Shown here: positions 1-20,119 of the stretch, in pieces | Layout: every line of letters starts with the position of its first letter | Numbering within the stretch: position 1 is the stretch's first letter | NCBI GenBank assembly: GCA_037074765.1 | Contig: JBAMDO010000181.1 | Location: forward strand, 62,001-126,000 | Length of the DNA: 64,000 nucleotides | Source: Mansonella perstans | Taxonomy: Eukaryota; Nematoda; Chromadorea; Rhabditida; Onchocercidae | Reading direction: 5' to 3' | The notes under the pieces: generated by a model | The model's database searches: none | Told to the model about the DNA's origin: nothing | What the model saw: the letters and a program-made list of their open reading frames with translations, nothing else | Translations under genes and position numbers: made by a program

Positions 1-482
1 AGAAGATAGAAAGGAAGGCAGACGAAGAAAGTGATAGAGGGATAGGACAAAGTGAAATAATAAAATAGTATCTTTACGACAAAAGGATGAATTTTAGAAA
101 GGGAATAGAGAGAATATATACATTGTTTGATATCTATATTGATGATCTTTTGAACTGGTAATACATATATCACAAAGCAACTCATCATTGGTACAATCGT
201 ATATAGATAGATCTAAATAATTTGTGTTCATAGATTCCTCTAAAATTAACAATCATCCTTCTTCTTTGCATTTTATGACAAAATTTCTTTATCCTACTAC
301 TATCCAATAATATTCATTTCATTCATTTTGTCTCTAAGAAAATTGACTCATTAACAAATCAAATAATTGTGATTGAAATTTTTTCATTCTTCAACTAAAA
401 ATTCAATGAAGGAATTTAGTATCCATTGAGAACAAAGTATTAGTGCACGATATTTCATCAGAATTCACAGAATAGGGTTACT

Positions 483-620
483 CTAATTAAATCATTATTT
501 GACATAATGGCTAATAGGATCATGCTAATCAAATCATTATTTGACATAATGGCTAATAGGATCACGCTAATCAAATCAATATTAACATAATGGCTAATAG
601 GATCATTCTAATCAAATTGG
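483..620. repeat. 42-bp tandem repeat, about 3 copies
   Basis: Unit beginning CTAATCAAATCATTATTTGA and ending in GGCTAATAGGATCA, repeated head to tail; the third copy is slightly shortened, and a partial fourth start follows. Confidence 0.9.
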
Positions 621-1337
621 AATATATGATGTGAATATGCATTGCAACTGTTTTCAAATGAATGCATTTTGTTCTCAATTCATAGTGATTATTGGTTAAA
701 CAATTAATCAGTCATCCTAAAACTATGTATCTTCTTGATTTGAAAACATTGGTTATTAAAAAATGAGAAACACTGAACTATTGGATCCTTTAGATGGTTT
801 CTTCATTCAGGCCTGTTTATTTTCCATAACAACATCTTTGTCACATTCATCAGGATTGATTGTCTTGTAACACCTGGAGCCAAAAACGAGCATATAACGG
901 CAACGAAAGCATAGCATGTAAAAAAGCATTGGCCGAATTCGTTTCAATGAAAATAACTGCCTAAATCGCAATGATACTTCTGGCTAACGATGATCAAAAA
1001 TATTCCTTCAGAATTTTGCTGATTTTTTTTATGCTTCAATTTCTTGAATCTTAATTACCTACGGCCATGATATGAATGGAATGTGCAAATTGGCTTTGAT
1101 AATGGTCATAGTTAGTGCATGAGGTACTTATTGCTTCCATTTTGCTTTATTTGAGACTAGCAGAAGTCATGGACGGATTTTTTCGATTATCTTTCTTTTA
1201 CCATAGCCACAAGTCATCATGTATACTAGCTGTTCTCGTTTCACTGCGAGGTACAATGTTGGGATAAAGCGATACTGATATTACTTCAATTTGGCTTATC
1301 ATGTCCTCCTGATACTTACACGCTGGCATTTCACGTA

Positions 1338-1370
1338 ACACGTAATGTGAACTTACACGTAATGTGAACT
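1338..1370. repeat. 17-bp direct repeat, 2 copies
   Basis: ACACGTAATGTGAACTT occurs twice in direct succession, the second copy ending one base early. Confidence 0.85.
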
Positions 1371-3773
1371 ACTTATATTTATCGAGATATTTTAACACTA
1401 CTTCCTGTCTCACTTTAGTTTTCTTACAAATAGACAAGACTAATAAATACCTGTTCAGTAGTATTTACCACTTCTTTGGATAAAATCCAGATATAGTTAA
1501 AATCTTTAGAAATAGTTTTTTTTTTTTTTTTTGACTTGCACGAGTTCTGTAAGCTATCTTGAATGGAATCTTCTGTAAAGCATTTATTCATTAAAGTAGC
1601 GACTGTTTAGACATTTCAGTTTCGGACAGTTTCGGACTTCAATATTATATACATTAGTTTATTATTTTACATTGGTTTAGTGATAGTGCTGCGTAATAGC
1701 TCCAAGAAAGTGACAGTAACCATTCTTCATAAAATGGTAGAGTTGAAATTAATGAGATGTCAATTTTTCTACATGCTATGTGAAAAGATTCTACGATTGA
1801 TTTAAAAAAAGAAATGGATAACATCCTTGCAAAGATTATGTTCGAATATTAGCGTATCATCAAATGTATGATGCCGGATGATCCAGCAATCTCTATAGCT
1901 ATAAAAAAAAGTTTCCTGGAACAGTTTAACATTCCCTAAAGCTTAGAACGGTGAGAAAGTGGAACTCAGTAAGTGATCTTAATAGTTCTTAATTTCCATT
2001 AATCGTATGATACTTTTTAATTGTGAGTCGATCTGTGTTTACCATTTTCTGAAATAGTTAACTGTACTGCTATTAAATTTAAAATTCAGTTATGCAAATT
2101 CCAATATCTTTATTTTTAGATACTTAGGAAATTAAGATGTCGAAATTACTTAAAATAATTCCGGTCACTTATCGAATGTTGCGGGATGAAGTTACTTCAT
2201 CATCTTACTCTAATCAAATCGCAGTCATGTTGATTTTGTATGTTATGTTTGAAAATCAGTAAAAAGGCTTATTTACAGTGATCTCAGATTGCAAAATTGT
2301 TATCGCTATTTGATTCCATTTTCCCAGACTATTTTTGAAATCTATCAATTGAGGTAGGACGAATGAAGTTTATATCAGATAGAAATCAAATTTTTGTTGG
2401 AATGATTATTTTTTTATTCTAATACTCTGATTTTACTGTAACTTAAATTTACTGTAAGTGTAGATGGGAAGTTTTTTTTTTGATATTATCCTATTCTGTA
2501 TTACCTGAAAATCGTCTTTGCAAGTTTGCCTCAAATACAATGAGAAGAATAGGTTGCAAAAGTACTGAATGTGAGCATTATGCTCCTCCTCTCGCTTTTA
2601 AGTGCAGCAATACCGGTTGCTCCTTTATTTCTTTACGCTGTAGTTGTCGTATTGACTGAATTTTGTTGGTTACTTGTTGACTATATGAGCATGTTTATCC
2701 CATAATGCAGAAATTCCCAAGACATTTAATATTTCAATTTCTGTTTATTAGGTTATTAGTGAAAATATGTTCATATCGGTCAAACTCTCATCTATAACCA
2801 TAATGAGAACAATTTCATCGTGCGTATGATTACTTGAGTGGTCAATTTCATCCTCTTCATATAAGGTTCTATCGAGTTTCTCATTACTGTGGAATAATTT
2901 GATGATTTTGCCATATATCTTGTAGATGCATGAAGAAAAAGTGATTCAACTATCTATGGTGCAAGTGCAACATGTATAGCGTAATTTTCATCAATTTCAA
3001 AAGTAATATTTAGTTTTACTTTTTTGTCTTTCTTTTTTCAAATCCGCGATAATATTACAATTAACTAAATGGTCAAGATTCCCTTTTATGAGAATCTGGG
3101 AACGTGCACCATCTAATGACTCTAAAGTTAGATAACGAAATTTTTCATCATATCTTTTGGATTTTCTGTTAATATTATTGTTCACTAATATTTTTTAGTT
3201 ATTCATTTCATTCATTTAGATACGTAGTTCATGCATAATTTTCTTGAAAGTACCATCTGTTAAACAGTTCTTATTATCCTCTCTTCAGGTTCTCAATAAC
3301 TTTGCATTATATTACCCTTATTTTGAATTATTCGTAAGTATCTTTTAGTTCAAGAAGATTGAATATTTTTTCTCGGTATTTCTAATCGCAAAAGCATTGG
3401 GAAATTTGTGCACATTAACGAAATGTAGATAATGGTATGGAAAAATGGTTTAAGGAGTGATTTATTGTGGCTATGAATCTCTGTGTCTTGTTTATAAAGA
3501 TAACTGAAAATTTAACATATTTGGCATGAGAAAAACATGTTTAGAATAAGTGGTAAAATGAAAATGTTGATATTGTTTATTAACTTAGGAGGGACACAGT
3601 GAACTTCAACTTATCCAGTAATATTCGTAGTATATTTGTTCAGCCATTTTGCGCTTTCTTTCATTTTTTAAAATTTTTATGCATTGTATTCTCGCGCATT
3701 CTGATTGTCCGTTGTTGTTTTTTTTTGAAGTGAGGGATACTGTAATCGCTGTGTACATAATGTTTGTTTGCAG

Positions 3774-10589
<6,816 letters not shown>

Positions 10590-13500
10590 TATCTGTAGTT
10601 TTCTATCCGTTTTTATTCTAGTCACTTCATCACTCTTTTTATTAATTAGGAAATATTGATATCATAGTTGTTAGGTAGTTTTGTAACAAGAAACCTTTGT
10701 GTAGGAATACTTCATAAGTAGAATTCTCGAGCGCTCTAAACAAATATGGCAGACATTTTTTGTTTAAAACATTTAACTCTTGTGAAACCTATCTTTCAGC
10801 TGTGCGCTAATTTTATGTTTTTGTGCAAAAATAACGCTTGTTAGATTTCTGTTCTAGGAAAGTACTTGCACATTATTGACATTATTAACTTCCATTTTTC
10901 ACTTGGCTGATCGAAAATGATAGTTTTTTGAAAATTCTCTAAATTTGATTTTGGTTCATGTTCATTATGCAAACACATTCAGGCCTGAATTACAAACTGC
11001 GAAAATAGTTTTCAGTTTCAGGAAAGTTCAAAAAAACTTTCATAGCCACAAAAAATTGAGAGTGAAATACTGAACTGGTGTGGTCTGTAAATTTGTGCAT
11101 TTAATTAGACAAAATTGTAGGATTCAGTTGTTAAAAATGTTATCATTAGGGTATGTGAATTGCAATATTGCTCCACAGCATGCTACACAGGAAAAATTGG
11201 CCTCAGCCAGAGTTTCAGTGCATCATTATTCAGTAATATAAAGTGTTTACGGTGTCAGTAGTAAAGCTTCTCAGATTGAAGATCTCATCTATGAATCGTG
11301 TAATCGAACGGAGCATAAAAATTTTTGTTTGCTTCGTATTTATTACACGTTGGACTGCTGATACGTTTCTTTCTATTTAGCTTTTTATGAGTTACTCCTC
11401 GAAATGTTTTTAATAAAATGTTATCAAATGCATGAAATATTTTGAATTGTTTTGACACTGCTGCTTCACTGTTTACTTTGAGGTATGCAGTAGTGCAGTA
11501 TTTCGCGGTAACTTTGAGCAAATTTTTTTGTATTAGGAATTTGTGGAGAAGTCAATTAAGAGATACTTTGAGAAGTAGTAACTTGCATTTTATGAAATGA
11601 ATTTTTTCATAACTATTTTTGATTGCATGGACTGGAGATATATACTGTATTTATCATTAAAATTTAACTGCAAATATACAGTAGTAACTTCTTGTATGAG
11701 AAGGAGTTCTGGATGATGCATAGGGTGCGAATGATTAATTAAGGACTAATGGGAACTAAAATTGTGCTGAAAATCGGTATTCCTGCTATCTTCCCAAGAT
11801 TTTTTATTCATTTTTTCATCTGTTTTCTATCCCCACACTCGCTTGTCCGAGTCATTTTATTCGGCCTTGCAGTAGTTACAATATTTGAAAAATTTTAAAA
11901 TCCTTTAGGAATCACATGCTGATATACTTTAATAGGAATTCCGGAAACTATTTGCATGTTTTGTGCAAGTCTTTGCTTAACGCTTCAGCTACGTGATATG
12001 AAGCTTGCTAACTGTAAATGATGGACTAAATAACTTCCAGTTTAAATGATGGTCACAACGAAACTTGATGATAAATACTGCATGTTTAAAAATATATCAT
12101 ACTTACAACCGCTTTATGATTTTATCGGTAAATAGTGGTATAAGTTTTAAATCAAAATTGAGAAATAAGTTATATGATGTATTTTTACAAAAGATGGATA
12201 ACACTGAACAATATAGGTAATGCATGAAAGAATAATTTACATATGTATCACCGAATGATTGGTTCTACTTGTTATAATAAATAAATATAATTTAAATTAT
12301 GTGAATACTGGAGTATTAACAACTACTACTTACATGCTTATTTACGTTTACTTGCTTTTTCACTTGCTGAATTTACTACTTACTAGTTATTGCTTACTGC
12401 TTACTCACTATTTACTGTTTACTACTTAACTTACTATTTACTGCTTAATTACTAATTAACTGTTTCTCTTCCCGAAAGAAAAAACTGAATAGGCGCTCCC
12501 TCTGAAGCTTGCAAAATGCAATTAAATCAACAATGTAAATAAGAATGTTATGATACCGTAGCTGCCACCGATATCCACAATACTATAAAATTTTCCGGTG
12601 TCTTTCAATCGAAATTCTGTATTAATTCTATATTGTTTATCAAATATAGAAACTAAAAATATCCTTACACGTTATCACTTCAGCCACATTGCCATAACTA
12701 TCGTCGATGAAGAACGTTACAATTTGAGGTGGTCAGAAATCACTTTCACATCAGATCCATTCTGTAATTAATAATATTCATCTGATTGATGCAAATGAAG
12801 TGCGGTTATGTAGTCGATTCAGTTGTTGGCGCATACGAATTTAAGATACTTATGTCAGTCGAAATACGGTCACTGGTTGTGATCTTTTTAGTGTTATCAA
12901 AAAAACTTAAAAATTCTTATTATCTTCATAACTGCAAAAAATCGGAAGGGAATTATATTGAGGCAAGCGATGGTAATTTCAAGAGCAACGAAATGAAACT
13001 TCGTAGATATTATAATCTGCAGTATCTGGAAGATTTGGATGCGAAATGCTCAAACATGCAAAATGTTACTTTTCAAGCTATGGTTTAATGATTCCTTTAA
13101 AGCCACTCATTATTGAATATTTTGGACAGACTATAATTTATGGCAAGTTTGAATCAATTTCTGTATTTTGCTATTTTTTGGAGTATTTTTAATTGCTCGT
13201 AAGCAGCTGCTAATTAGCTTGTTCTAGTTCTTGTTTGCCAAGGTAATATCAAAATTTTTGCGAAAGCTGGTTATAACTCTGTCAAGAACTTCCATTACTT
13301 CCATTACTTTTGCTTGAAATTTCTGGATGAAATATCTACAACTCCGTTATTTTTAACTCACAGAAATCTCGGGCAGACAAATTTCGCACTGAAATAAATG
13401 TTCTTATTTGTTATTGCGCTGCTTGTATTATCTTATTTTTGAAATTTTGCAATGTTTTTGCACTTTCATTATTTCATTATTTTTTCTCTTAAGGAGACAA

Positions 13501-15104
13501 AACTTGATTATTTAATGTTATATTTTAAAGATTTAATGGTATACTTGTATATTTCGAGTTATCTTTTCCAATTTTTGCTTTTCTATTTGCTCACATTGCT
13601 TATCCGTTATTATTATTTAGAAAAAGAAGAAATGCACTTCGATTACTGTTATTTTTGCTTCATTTTTTAAGCATACCGATCAGTCTACCTCATATATTTT
13701 ATTATTTTTTACAAGCCAATATTAGTATTTTTCATTTTAACAAAGGGGAAATCATGCAAATGAAGTGAAAATGATGTTGCAATGTTCACTTCATCACGGT
13801 ATTTTAAAGTACAATGAGCTATCAATAGATTCCCGTTAAATTAGAAATCCCTTTTCATGATCATTTTCTCAAACTGCTCAAGAAATAACTTTTGCTGCTT
13901 AAGACAGGTAGTTATGCTTTCCTCACAGAACATGAAAGCGTATCGGCGGGATACTTCATTTTAGCTTTAAATAGATTCCTGAAAAATTGGAAGACAAGGA
14001 AGAAGATTTTAATACCCATAGAGCTTTTCAATCCGTTCAACAAAAGCTGTGGAAAATTTAACTTAAAAATGATTGGCGAAATTTCGCATTGCAGCATTTT
14101 TAACATTTATAAGACAACCGCTCTGAATTTGATTAACAGTTAAGATAATTCTTCAAAACATAACAAGACGTTATAAAAAAAATTCTTTTGTAAACTTCAA
14201 AATATGGAAAGCCTATCTAAAATTAAAATATCGATGTTGGCACTACTGCTTGACGAGGTCATCAAATTGAACCGGTAGGGAAGACATTGTAATAACGATG
14301 GACTGACGAATCCATTTGACTTATGAATTTTCAAGATAATTCCAAGAGCACAACAGGAAAAATATAATGATATCTACATGGACACTTTTGATCTCATACA
14401 CACAGACACTCATACACACAGACACTTAAACAGCAACAGAAAAATGGAAATGTAGAATTTATTCCTTGTCAAGCAGTAATTATGCTCCAAGTGCTGATAC
14501 TGTTAAGTTGCAATACCGTTTCACACCTTCTTAGTGATAACTTTGTGATTAGTATCAGAATGTTATCAAGCAGCTTTTTTTGTTCATGATCGAAAATGCA
14601 ATAAATGTGTGGCTGTGAGACAAACTCCCTACAACTTTTGTACTGCTTAACATTTTATGTTGAAAATAGCCGATCCGATCTACTAGGAAAAATAATCGAT
14701 ATAGCAGAAAAAATGCGAAGCTGTTGACATTCTTTAATCACATCAATAAAAAGTTACGATTCGATGTTGTATAGAATAATTGTTTTTTGGTTTGTATTTT
14801 TACAAAAGTACCATGCAGTACCTTCTCCCCCTCTCTTCCGAATGTGTTTAATTTAAGATGCAATTTTAGTGTTTTATGCAAAAATTTTAAAAAAACTTTC
14901 AATGAATGCAAACAATACGAATAAATGTTCTTCTCTCAAAGTAAAAATAAATAGTTGAAATTGCACCGTAATAAACAACGGAATTATATATGTGAATATT
15001 ATCAATGGTTATTTTAAAAACAGCTTGCAAATTCTTATTTCATTCATAATCAACGTTCAAGCCAAAAAGGTCTATCTTTTGATGCCAAATCAACATCTCG
15101 CTCT
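10590..15104. other. Gene-poor interval between convergent genes
   Basis: Holds the 3' ends of JNK (+) and the nuclear receptor (-). Short open frames occur, the longest about 100 codons at 12786-13088, but none has family resemblance or coding-like composition. Contains the degenerate TTACT-rich tract at 12305-12470. Confidence 0.6.
12305..12470. repeat. Degenerate TTACT-rich tract
   Basis: About 160 bases in which variants of TTACT, TACTTAC and TTACTGCTTA recur irregularly, for example CTTACTGCTTACTCACTATT. An old, decayed simple repeat is the likeliest reading. Confidence 0.75.
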
Positions 15105-18100
15105 CTAGCAGCTTCCTCTTTTCACCGTTCGATCAACTTTTAGTGATACAGCTGAATCATTGAGGTTCGATCTAGACCTTGATCCACGATTTTTCAAATC
15201 ATAAAGATCAATAAAAATTTTGGGCAAACGAATCAGGTTTAAGTGTACTCGATACCAATCAAGCGCCATTTGATGATGAACAGCTGAATAATAATTTCCA
15301 TTACTAGAATTTATTTTTTGATAAATGGTATAGCAAGACTCATGCATTCAAAGACTTTTTTTTTTAACTTAGACTTTCATCTCAAGAAAACTGAGAGGAC
15401 TTGATGAAATATGAACAAAGAACCAGGGTAAAGCTTCCTTAAATTCTTCATAAGCTTCTCCTCTATACAACTCTCACAAATCGCAAAAAATGAAGAAACA
15501 AAAAAGTGTTCAAAAAAGTTTTGAAAACAAAATGCAAACCAATTGATCGAAGTAGTTCGCGCTTCACAAGCAACGAATGAAACAGTCCACTTTCCGCTGG
15601 TCTTTCTGTTGACAATTGTAATTTGAGAGCATACATCACCTTTTCACGTAAAACGAGCATTCTATGAGGTTTTTCCAATTTCGGAATATTATCTAAATTA
15701 GAATGATTCCCTCTCAGATCACAAACTATTGTTTATATTAGCTTATCTTCTAGAAAGACAGTCCGTTTTAAAATTTTATTTCTTCTATCTTTCTAAAATA
15801 TCTGATTTTGATATTTGCAAAACTCGGCAGAACACCTGCACACTGACATTAATCAAACTGTGTTTAAAAAAGGCATAACAAATATTCGAAATAAGCAACC
15901 TAACCAAGGACTACCTGAATTAGTTAATCTCTTGAAGATCGTGTACTCCGAAAGCACTTCCACATCATAATTTCCCACAGAAATAAGTTAATTAATTTAG
16001 CAAATTCAGAAAGGCGTAGTTATACTGATTGATAAGTGTATTGCGATAGCCGAACGAACAGTCCTGGTGATTCCGTCCAAACTTACTAAAGCTGTACATG
16101 AATGGGCACTGTTAAAGTCAACGGAAAGTTAATATGCATATACTTGCACTCGTACTCCTAGAAAGTATACAAAGAAAAACTCGTGAAGCAGAAACTCAGG
16201 TTTCAATATAAAATAATGAAAAACCTTGTGTAAGTAGAAGAACTGCACAATACAGTCCAAGCAGGCACTCACTGAGCTTATAAGTTCTTAAGCAGTCACC
16301 AAATTCGAACATTTGTTTAACAAGTGCCAATCCGTAAACAGTACTGAGCTGCTCTTGTGAAAATATTATTCCGTGAGAAAATCTCAATGTTCTCATTTTT
16401 GAATTCATAGCACGACTGATCCAAACGAGCCATAATTCAAAGAATGAGGTTTTGACAGCTAACATTTGATCCTTATGAGAAATATGAATAAATCCTACAA
16501 TTCAGGATATGAAAACTTTAGCAAACAACATCAGTATTCTATAAATACCAATAACAAAGCGTAAAATAATAGTCGCTTTAAAAAAAATTTTCAGTTCAGT
16601 GCATAAAATTTTATTTTAGCACAGAAAAAAGAAACCAGCGCAAATCTTGAAACTGACGAAAAAATACAGTCCCCAGATAATGGACTTCGTTCTTCCAACT
16701 TTCATGGACAATATAAATGCGTAAGCAGACAACATTTTGAATAGACATATCTTGTCATGATAAAAATTATAAAAGAGTAATATGGAAGCATACCAGGTAT
16801 GCGCTTGGCAAATTCAATGAAGCGCCCTAAATCTTCAAACAGGGCCTCATTCATTGAATGCCACAATTTATGCCGATTAGCGGAGGGTGATTTTGTATTC
16901 GAAAGCTGAAATGTTTGAAAGACTTTGTTGGATTACTTAATTGGAAAGTAAGTGATATAATATATAAGGTGCAGAAAAATGCATTCACTTTCACACTGGT
17001 AGCTAACATAGGTTTTATAAAAAAATGAAAACATAATTACATACCATTTGAGGCTTGAGATCTTTCAAAGTACTAGGCACGTAATTGCAGCAAATCAAGT
17101 GAGCCTCAGTCACCTTTGCTATAAAATTTCGTAAACGTCCATCTGCAACATCCGGCACTTCGTAATCCGTAAATTTTGATGTTTCTTCCCATAACGGTAT
17201 ATTTTCGTAATCGATTTCGTCTTCTTTATGTCGTGGTGTTCGTCCATAACGTACTGCTTAAAACTTTCAATTTAAACTTTTTATACATCCTGATTCCAAT
17301 TAAAACTCTAGTTGTACGTTGACTTGCAGTTCTTTAATAATGAACACAACTAGTCCACTTGAAAATAAGTAAGTAAGCTATTCAGTAAGCTATTCACACT
17401 CATTCCTCCAACTTTTTAGTTGAAAGGTGATAACAACTTGAAGTAAAAAAGGAAGGAAACGTACAGTCGCGAGACATTCCAACAGCAAGGCATTTTCTGA
17501 ATCGACAAAACTGACATCGGTTTCTGTTTAAACGATGTATATGACACTTTCCATCTCGCAAACATCGATACTCCATTTGTTTTTGAATACTGCGTCGGAA
17601 GAACCCCTAAATGAACCAATTCCATATAAAGTGATCATTAACACTACATTAACATTAAATGCATTGTTTTGCAATTTACTGAGAACAAAACGAGCCATTC
17701 CTTTTCAGACTTACTACATACAGCTCTTATTTAGAAGTCTTTAAGTTTTGTTTACAAAACAGTAATCAAACAGCATTCACTTAAAGGTTGCTTTTCTCAC
17801 TGCCCGCTTCTCATCTGTATTTCAATTAAAATAGTGCGCAACAAATTTTGCAGTTTCTAGAGAAAACAGTGCGAGAGCACTACATTATTGAATGTCATAC
17901 ATTGTTTTATAAGTAACACATAAACCGCTGTCCGAAAATATCATTGCTTGATATTTGGTATGGAAAGGTAGAGAAAGTAAAAAAAATGAAGACATCCATA
18001 AGTAACAGTTTTCATAAGAAATTTGGTAACTGTAAAATACCTAGAGAATTTCACTCTTATATGACCATACAGTAAAGCTGACATGACACAACCAGATGAC

Positions 18101-18349
18101 CTACTGTATCCTGTCGCTAGTAAGCTATTAACAACAACCCCTTTTATCCATCCAGATTCTTAGTCTGAATATGTTAGACATAGGCTAGTCGATTCTCAAT
18201 CAGAACGCTTGATGAAATGAACAAGAACACTCTTTCATACAACACCAAATAGGTCGTCTAAAAAATTCATGGATAGGATATGCTTTTTAATGTATATCTC
18301 AGGGATTTTCAAGAAGCTCATCTTTTTTTAATTAAACGATTTGAACTAC

Positions 18350-18389
<40 letters not shown>

Positions 18390-19759
18390 ATAAACATGAG
18401 TTCAAAAAGATTGAATAAGAGTTGAAAGGTACTACCTTACATCCTTCACAGGCTGTAACTCCATAATGAAAACCACTCGATTTGTCACCACATACTTTGC
18501 ATAATGCCGGTTTGTTACCTGTTGTACTGTCCGGATAAAGTTCTAAAATTAAATCTTAATAAGTTTGAGATTCCTCTTTTCTTAATATTTACAGCAATAT
18601 ATTAATGAATGGAAAATTCCGAAGTAATCCATAACCGATATTAACTCGTACAGTTCATCATCAGACTGGAAATATTTCAAGGCGAACTAGTAAAGCAGTA
18701 TATAGAATGGTGCATAAAACCAAAACAGTGCAGCGCTGTCAGGACAACCTCTCAAGTAGGCTGCTCATGATCATCGAATTATTCGATTATTATGTGAACA
18801 CTGTTTCCTCAAAATTAAAAATTTGTTGAAATCGTTCGACATTATGGGGAAATTCGAAAATTTTTTCCTCATTCAAGACTTCTTATTGATGGAATGTGCC
18901 GAAGAGAGCTGGAAATAGATGCAGTGCATTTACACAAAGGGAAAATGACAATGGTAAATTAGAATTGTTCATTTTTAAGAAAGATAACAAGGATTAAGGA
19001 ATTAATTAAGCTTTGTTCGATAATGTTGCTATCAAAATTGTAGAAATGTGATAAGTGAATAAAAGAAATGGAGTTGTGCCTTAAAGAGCAAATAATCTGA
19101 GAAAAAACAAAAATTCCGACGAAGACATGCAATTTTCTAAGAATCAGAAGTATGTACTACAAAATATAGTTCCCCATTACTTGTGCATAATAGATTCCTC
19201 ACATATTGCGATATATGCAGTGCAGAAGAAGAAAAAAAAACAATAAGGAATGCGTTCATTGCTATTTAAACGAAACAAATTTTTTAAAATCTTTGAAAAA
19301 TCAAGAAATGTTCTAACCATCTGCAACATGGGGACCCAAACGTGATTCCACATTGTTGGCTGATTCGTCACCGTAATAAGATGTATCGCAACAGCGTACA
19401 CTAACGCAGCGAGTTTGTTGTGGATACAACGGCATCTCTTTGTAGTTTGCTGATGGCATTACATAACCATTCGTTGAATTCGTTTCATTCTGAGGTATCA
19501 TTGCAGATTCAGTGTTTAGCTGCTCAAAGTTCGACATTGCTGTATAATTAAACTGTGGAAAGGTTCTAGGCGATCTATTCCACCAGGCGTTCTGGATGTC
19601 ATCTACTTGAGATTGAGGTATTGTATTGTATGGTCGAGATCCAGTAATCGCTCTGGTAACCAATGATGTTGATGATCTTTTTACCGGTAGAAAAACTGAC
19701 CCTCCAAATATTTCATTCAAGGGGACAGCCCTTCTTGAAGCTGATGTCGCGAAACTCAT
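15105..19759 (-). CDS. Nuclear hormone receptor, NR1 type (E78/Rev-erb-like)
   Basis: Ligand-regulated or orphan transcription factor acting in the nucleus. Exons in coding order: 19759-19318, 18542-18436, 17606-17465, 17256-17045, 16905-16794, 16494-16225, 15692-15540, 15283-15105; all phases agree, giving 538 residues. Residues 1-147 are a low-complexity A/B region. The DNA-binding domain runs from about 162 to 230: [16 protein letters not shown]-box [15 protein letters not shown], then [20 protein letters not shown]. The ligand-binding domain includes [18 protein letters not shown] and [17 protein letters not shown], and ends in an intact AF-2 helix ([11 protein letters not shown], 499-509). 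The phrase [10 protein letters not shown] and SVRYGR after the second finger recall insect E78 (NR1E), but Rev-erb/E75 or SEX-1-like relatives remain possible. The acceptor at 17257 reads TTTTAAG, unusual but required by frame. Confidence 0.93.
18353..18388. repeat. (GA)n microsatellite
   Basis: Near-perfect GA dinucleotide run of about 36 bases, with one GGG interruption, inside the second intron of the nuclear receptor gene, just before the exon at 18436 in genomic order. Confidence 0.95.
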
Positions 19760-20087
19760 CGTTCGTAATTTTGATCAAATGAGTTGCTATTTCAATTTCT
19801 TGTTGTTCGCTTAATGAAAGATTAATTATATCGTCAGATTTGAGCGTAAATGTCGTACTATTCGTAGAATAAGACGAACTATCCTAGCGAGATTCAATTC
19901 TAAAGGAACAAAAAAATATTGATCTGCTATAGCCAGTAAGTCATTTCATATTAATTTTAGTGAAATATGGGAAAAGCAATTAAAACGATAGACATGTTTC
20001 GATTAGAAACTTAAAGTTCAATATCATTACTATTTTGCAAAAATCTCATCCATTTTCAAAGTTCATTTGACATTCTTCTTTCCCGCC

Positions 20088-20119
<32 letters not shown>

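Larger units (their letters stand above)
1..3773. other. Gene-poor AT-rich stretch upstream of JNK
   Basis: No convincing exon found apart from the repeats listed. The missing first JNK exon should lie here on the + strand. A short open frame at 2540 (MRRIGCKSTECEHY) is not supported by splice context. Confidence 0.5.

Noticed and set aside
12786..13088. A + strand open frame of 100 codons
   Set aside because: No family resemblance, no clear splice or trans-splice context, and composition like surrounding AT-rich DNA.
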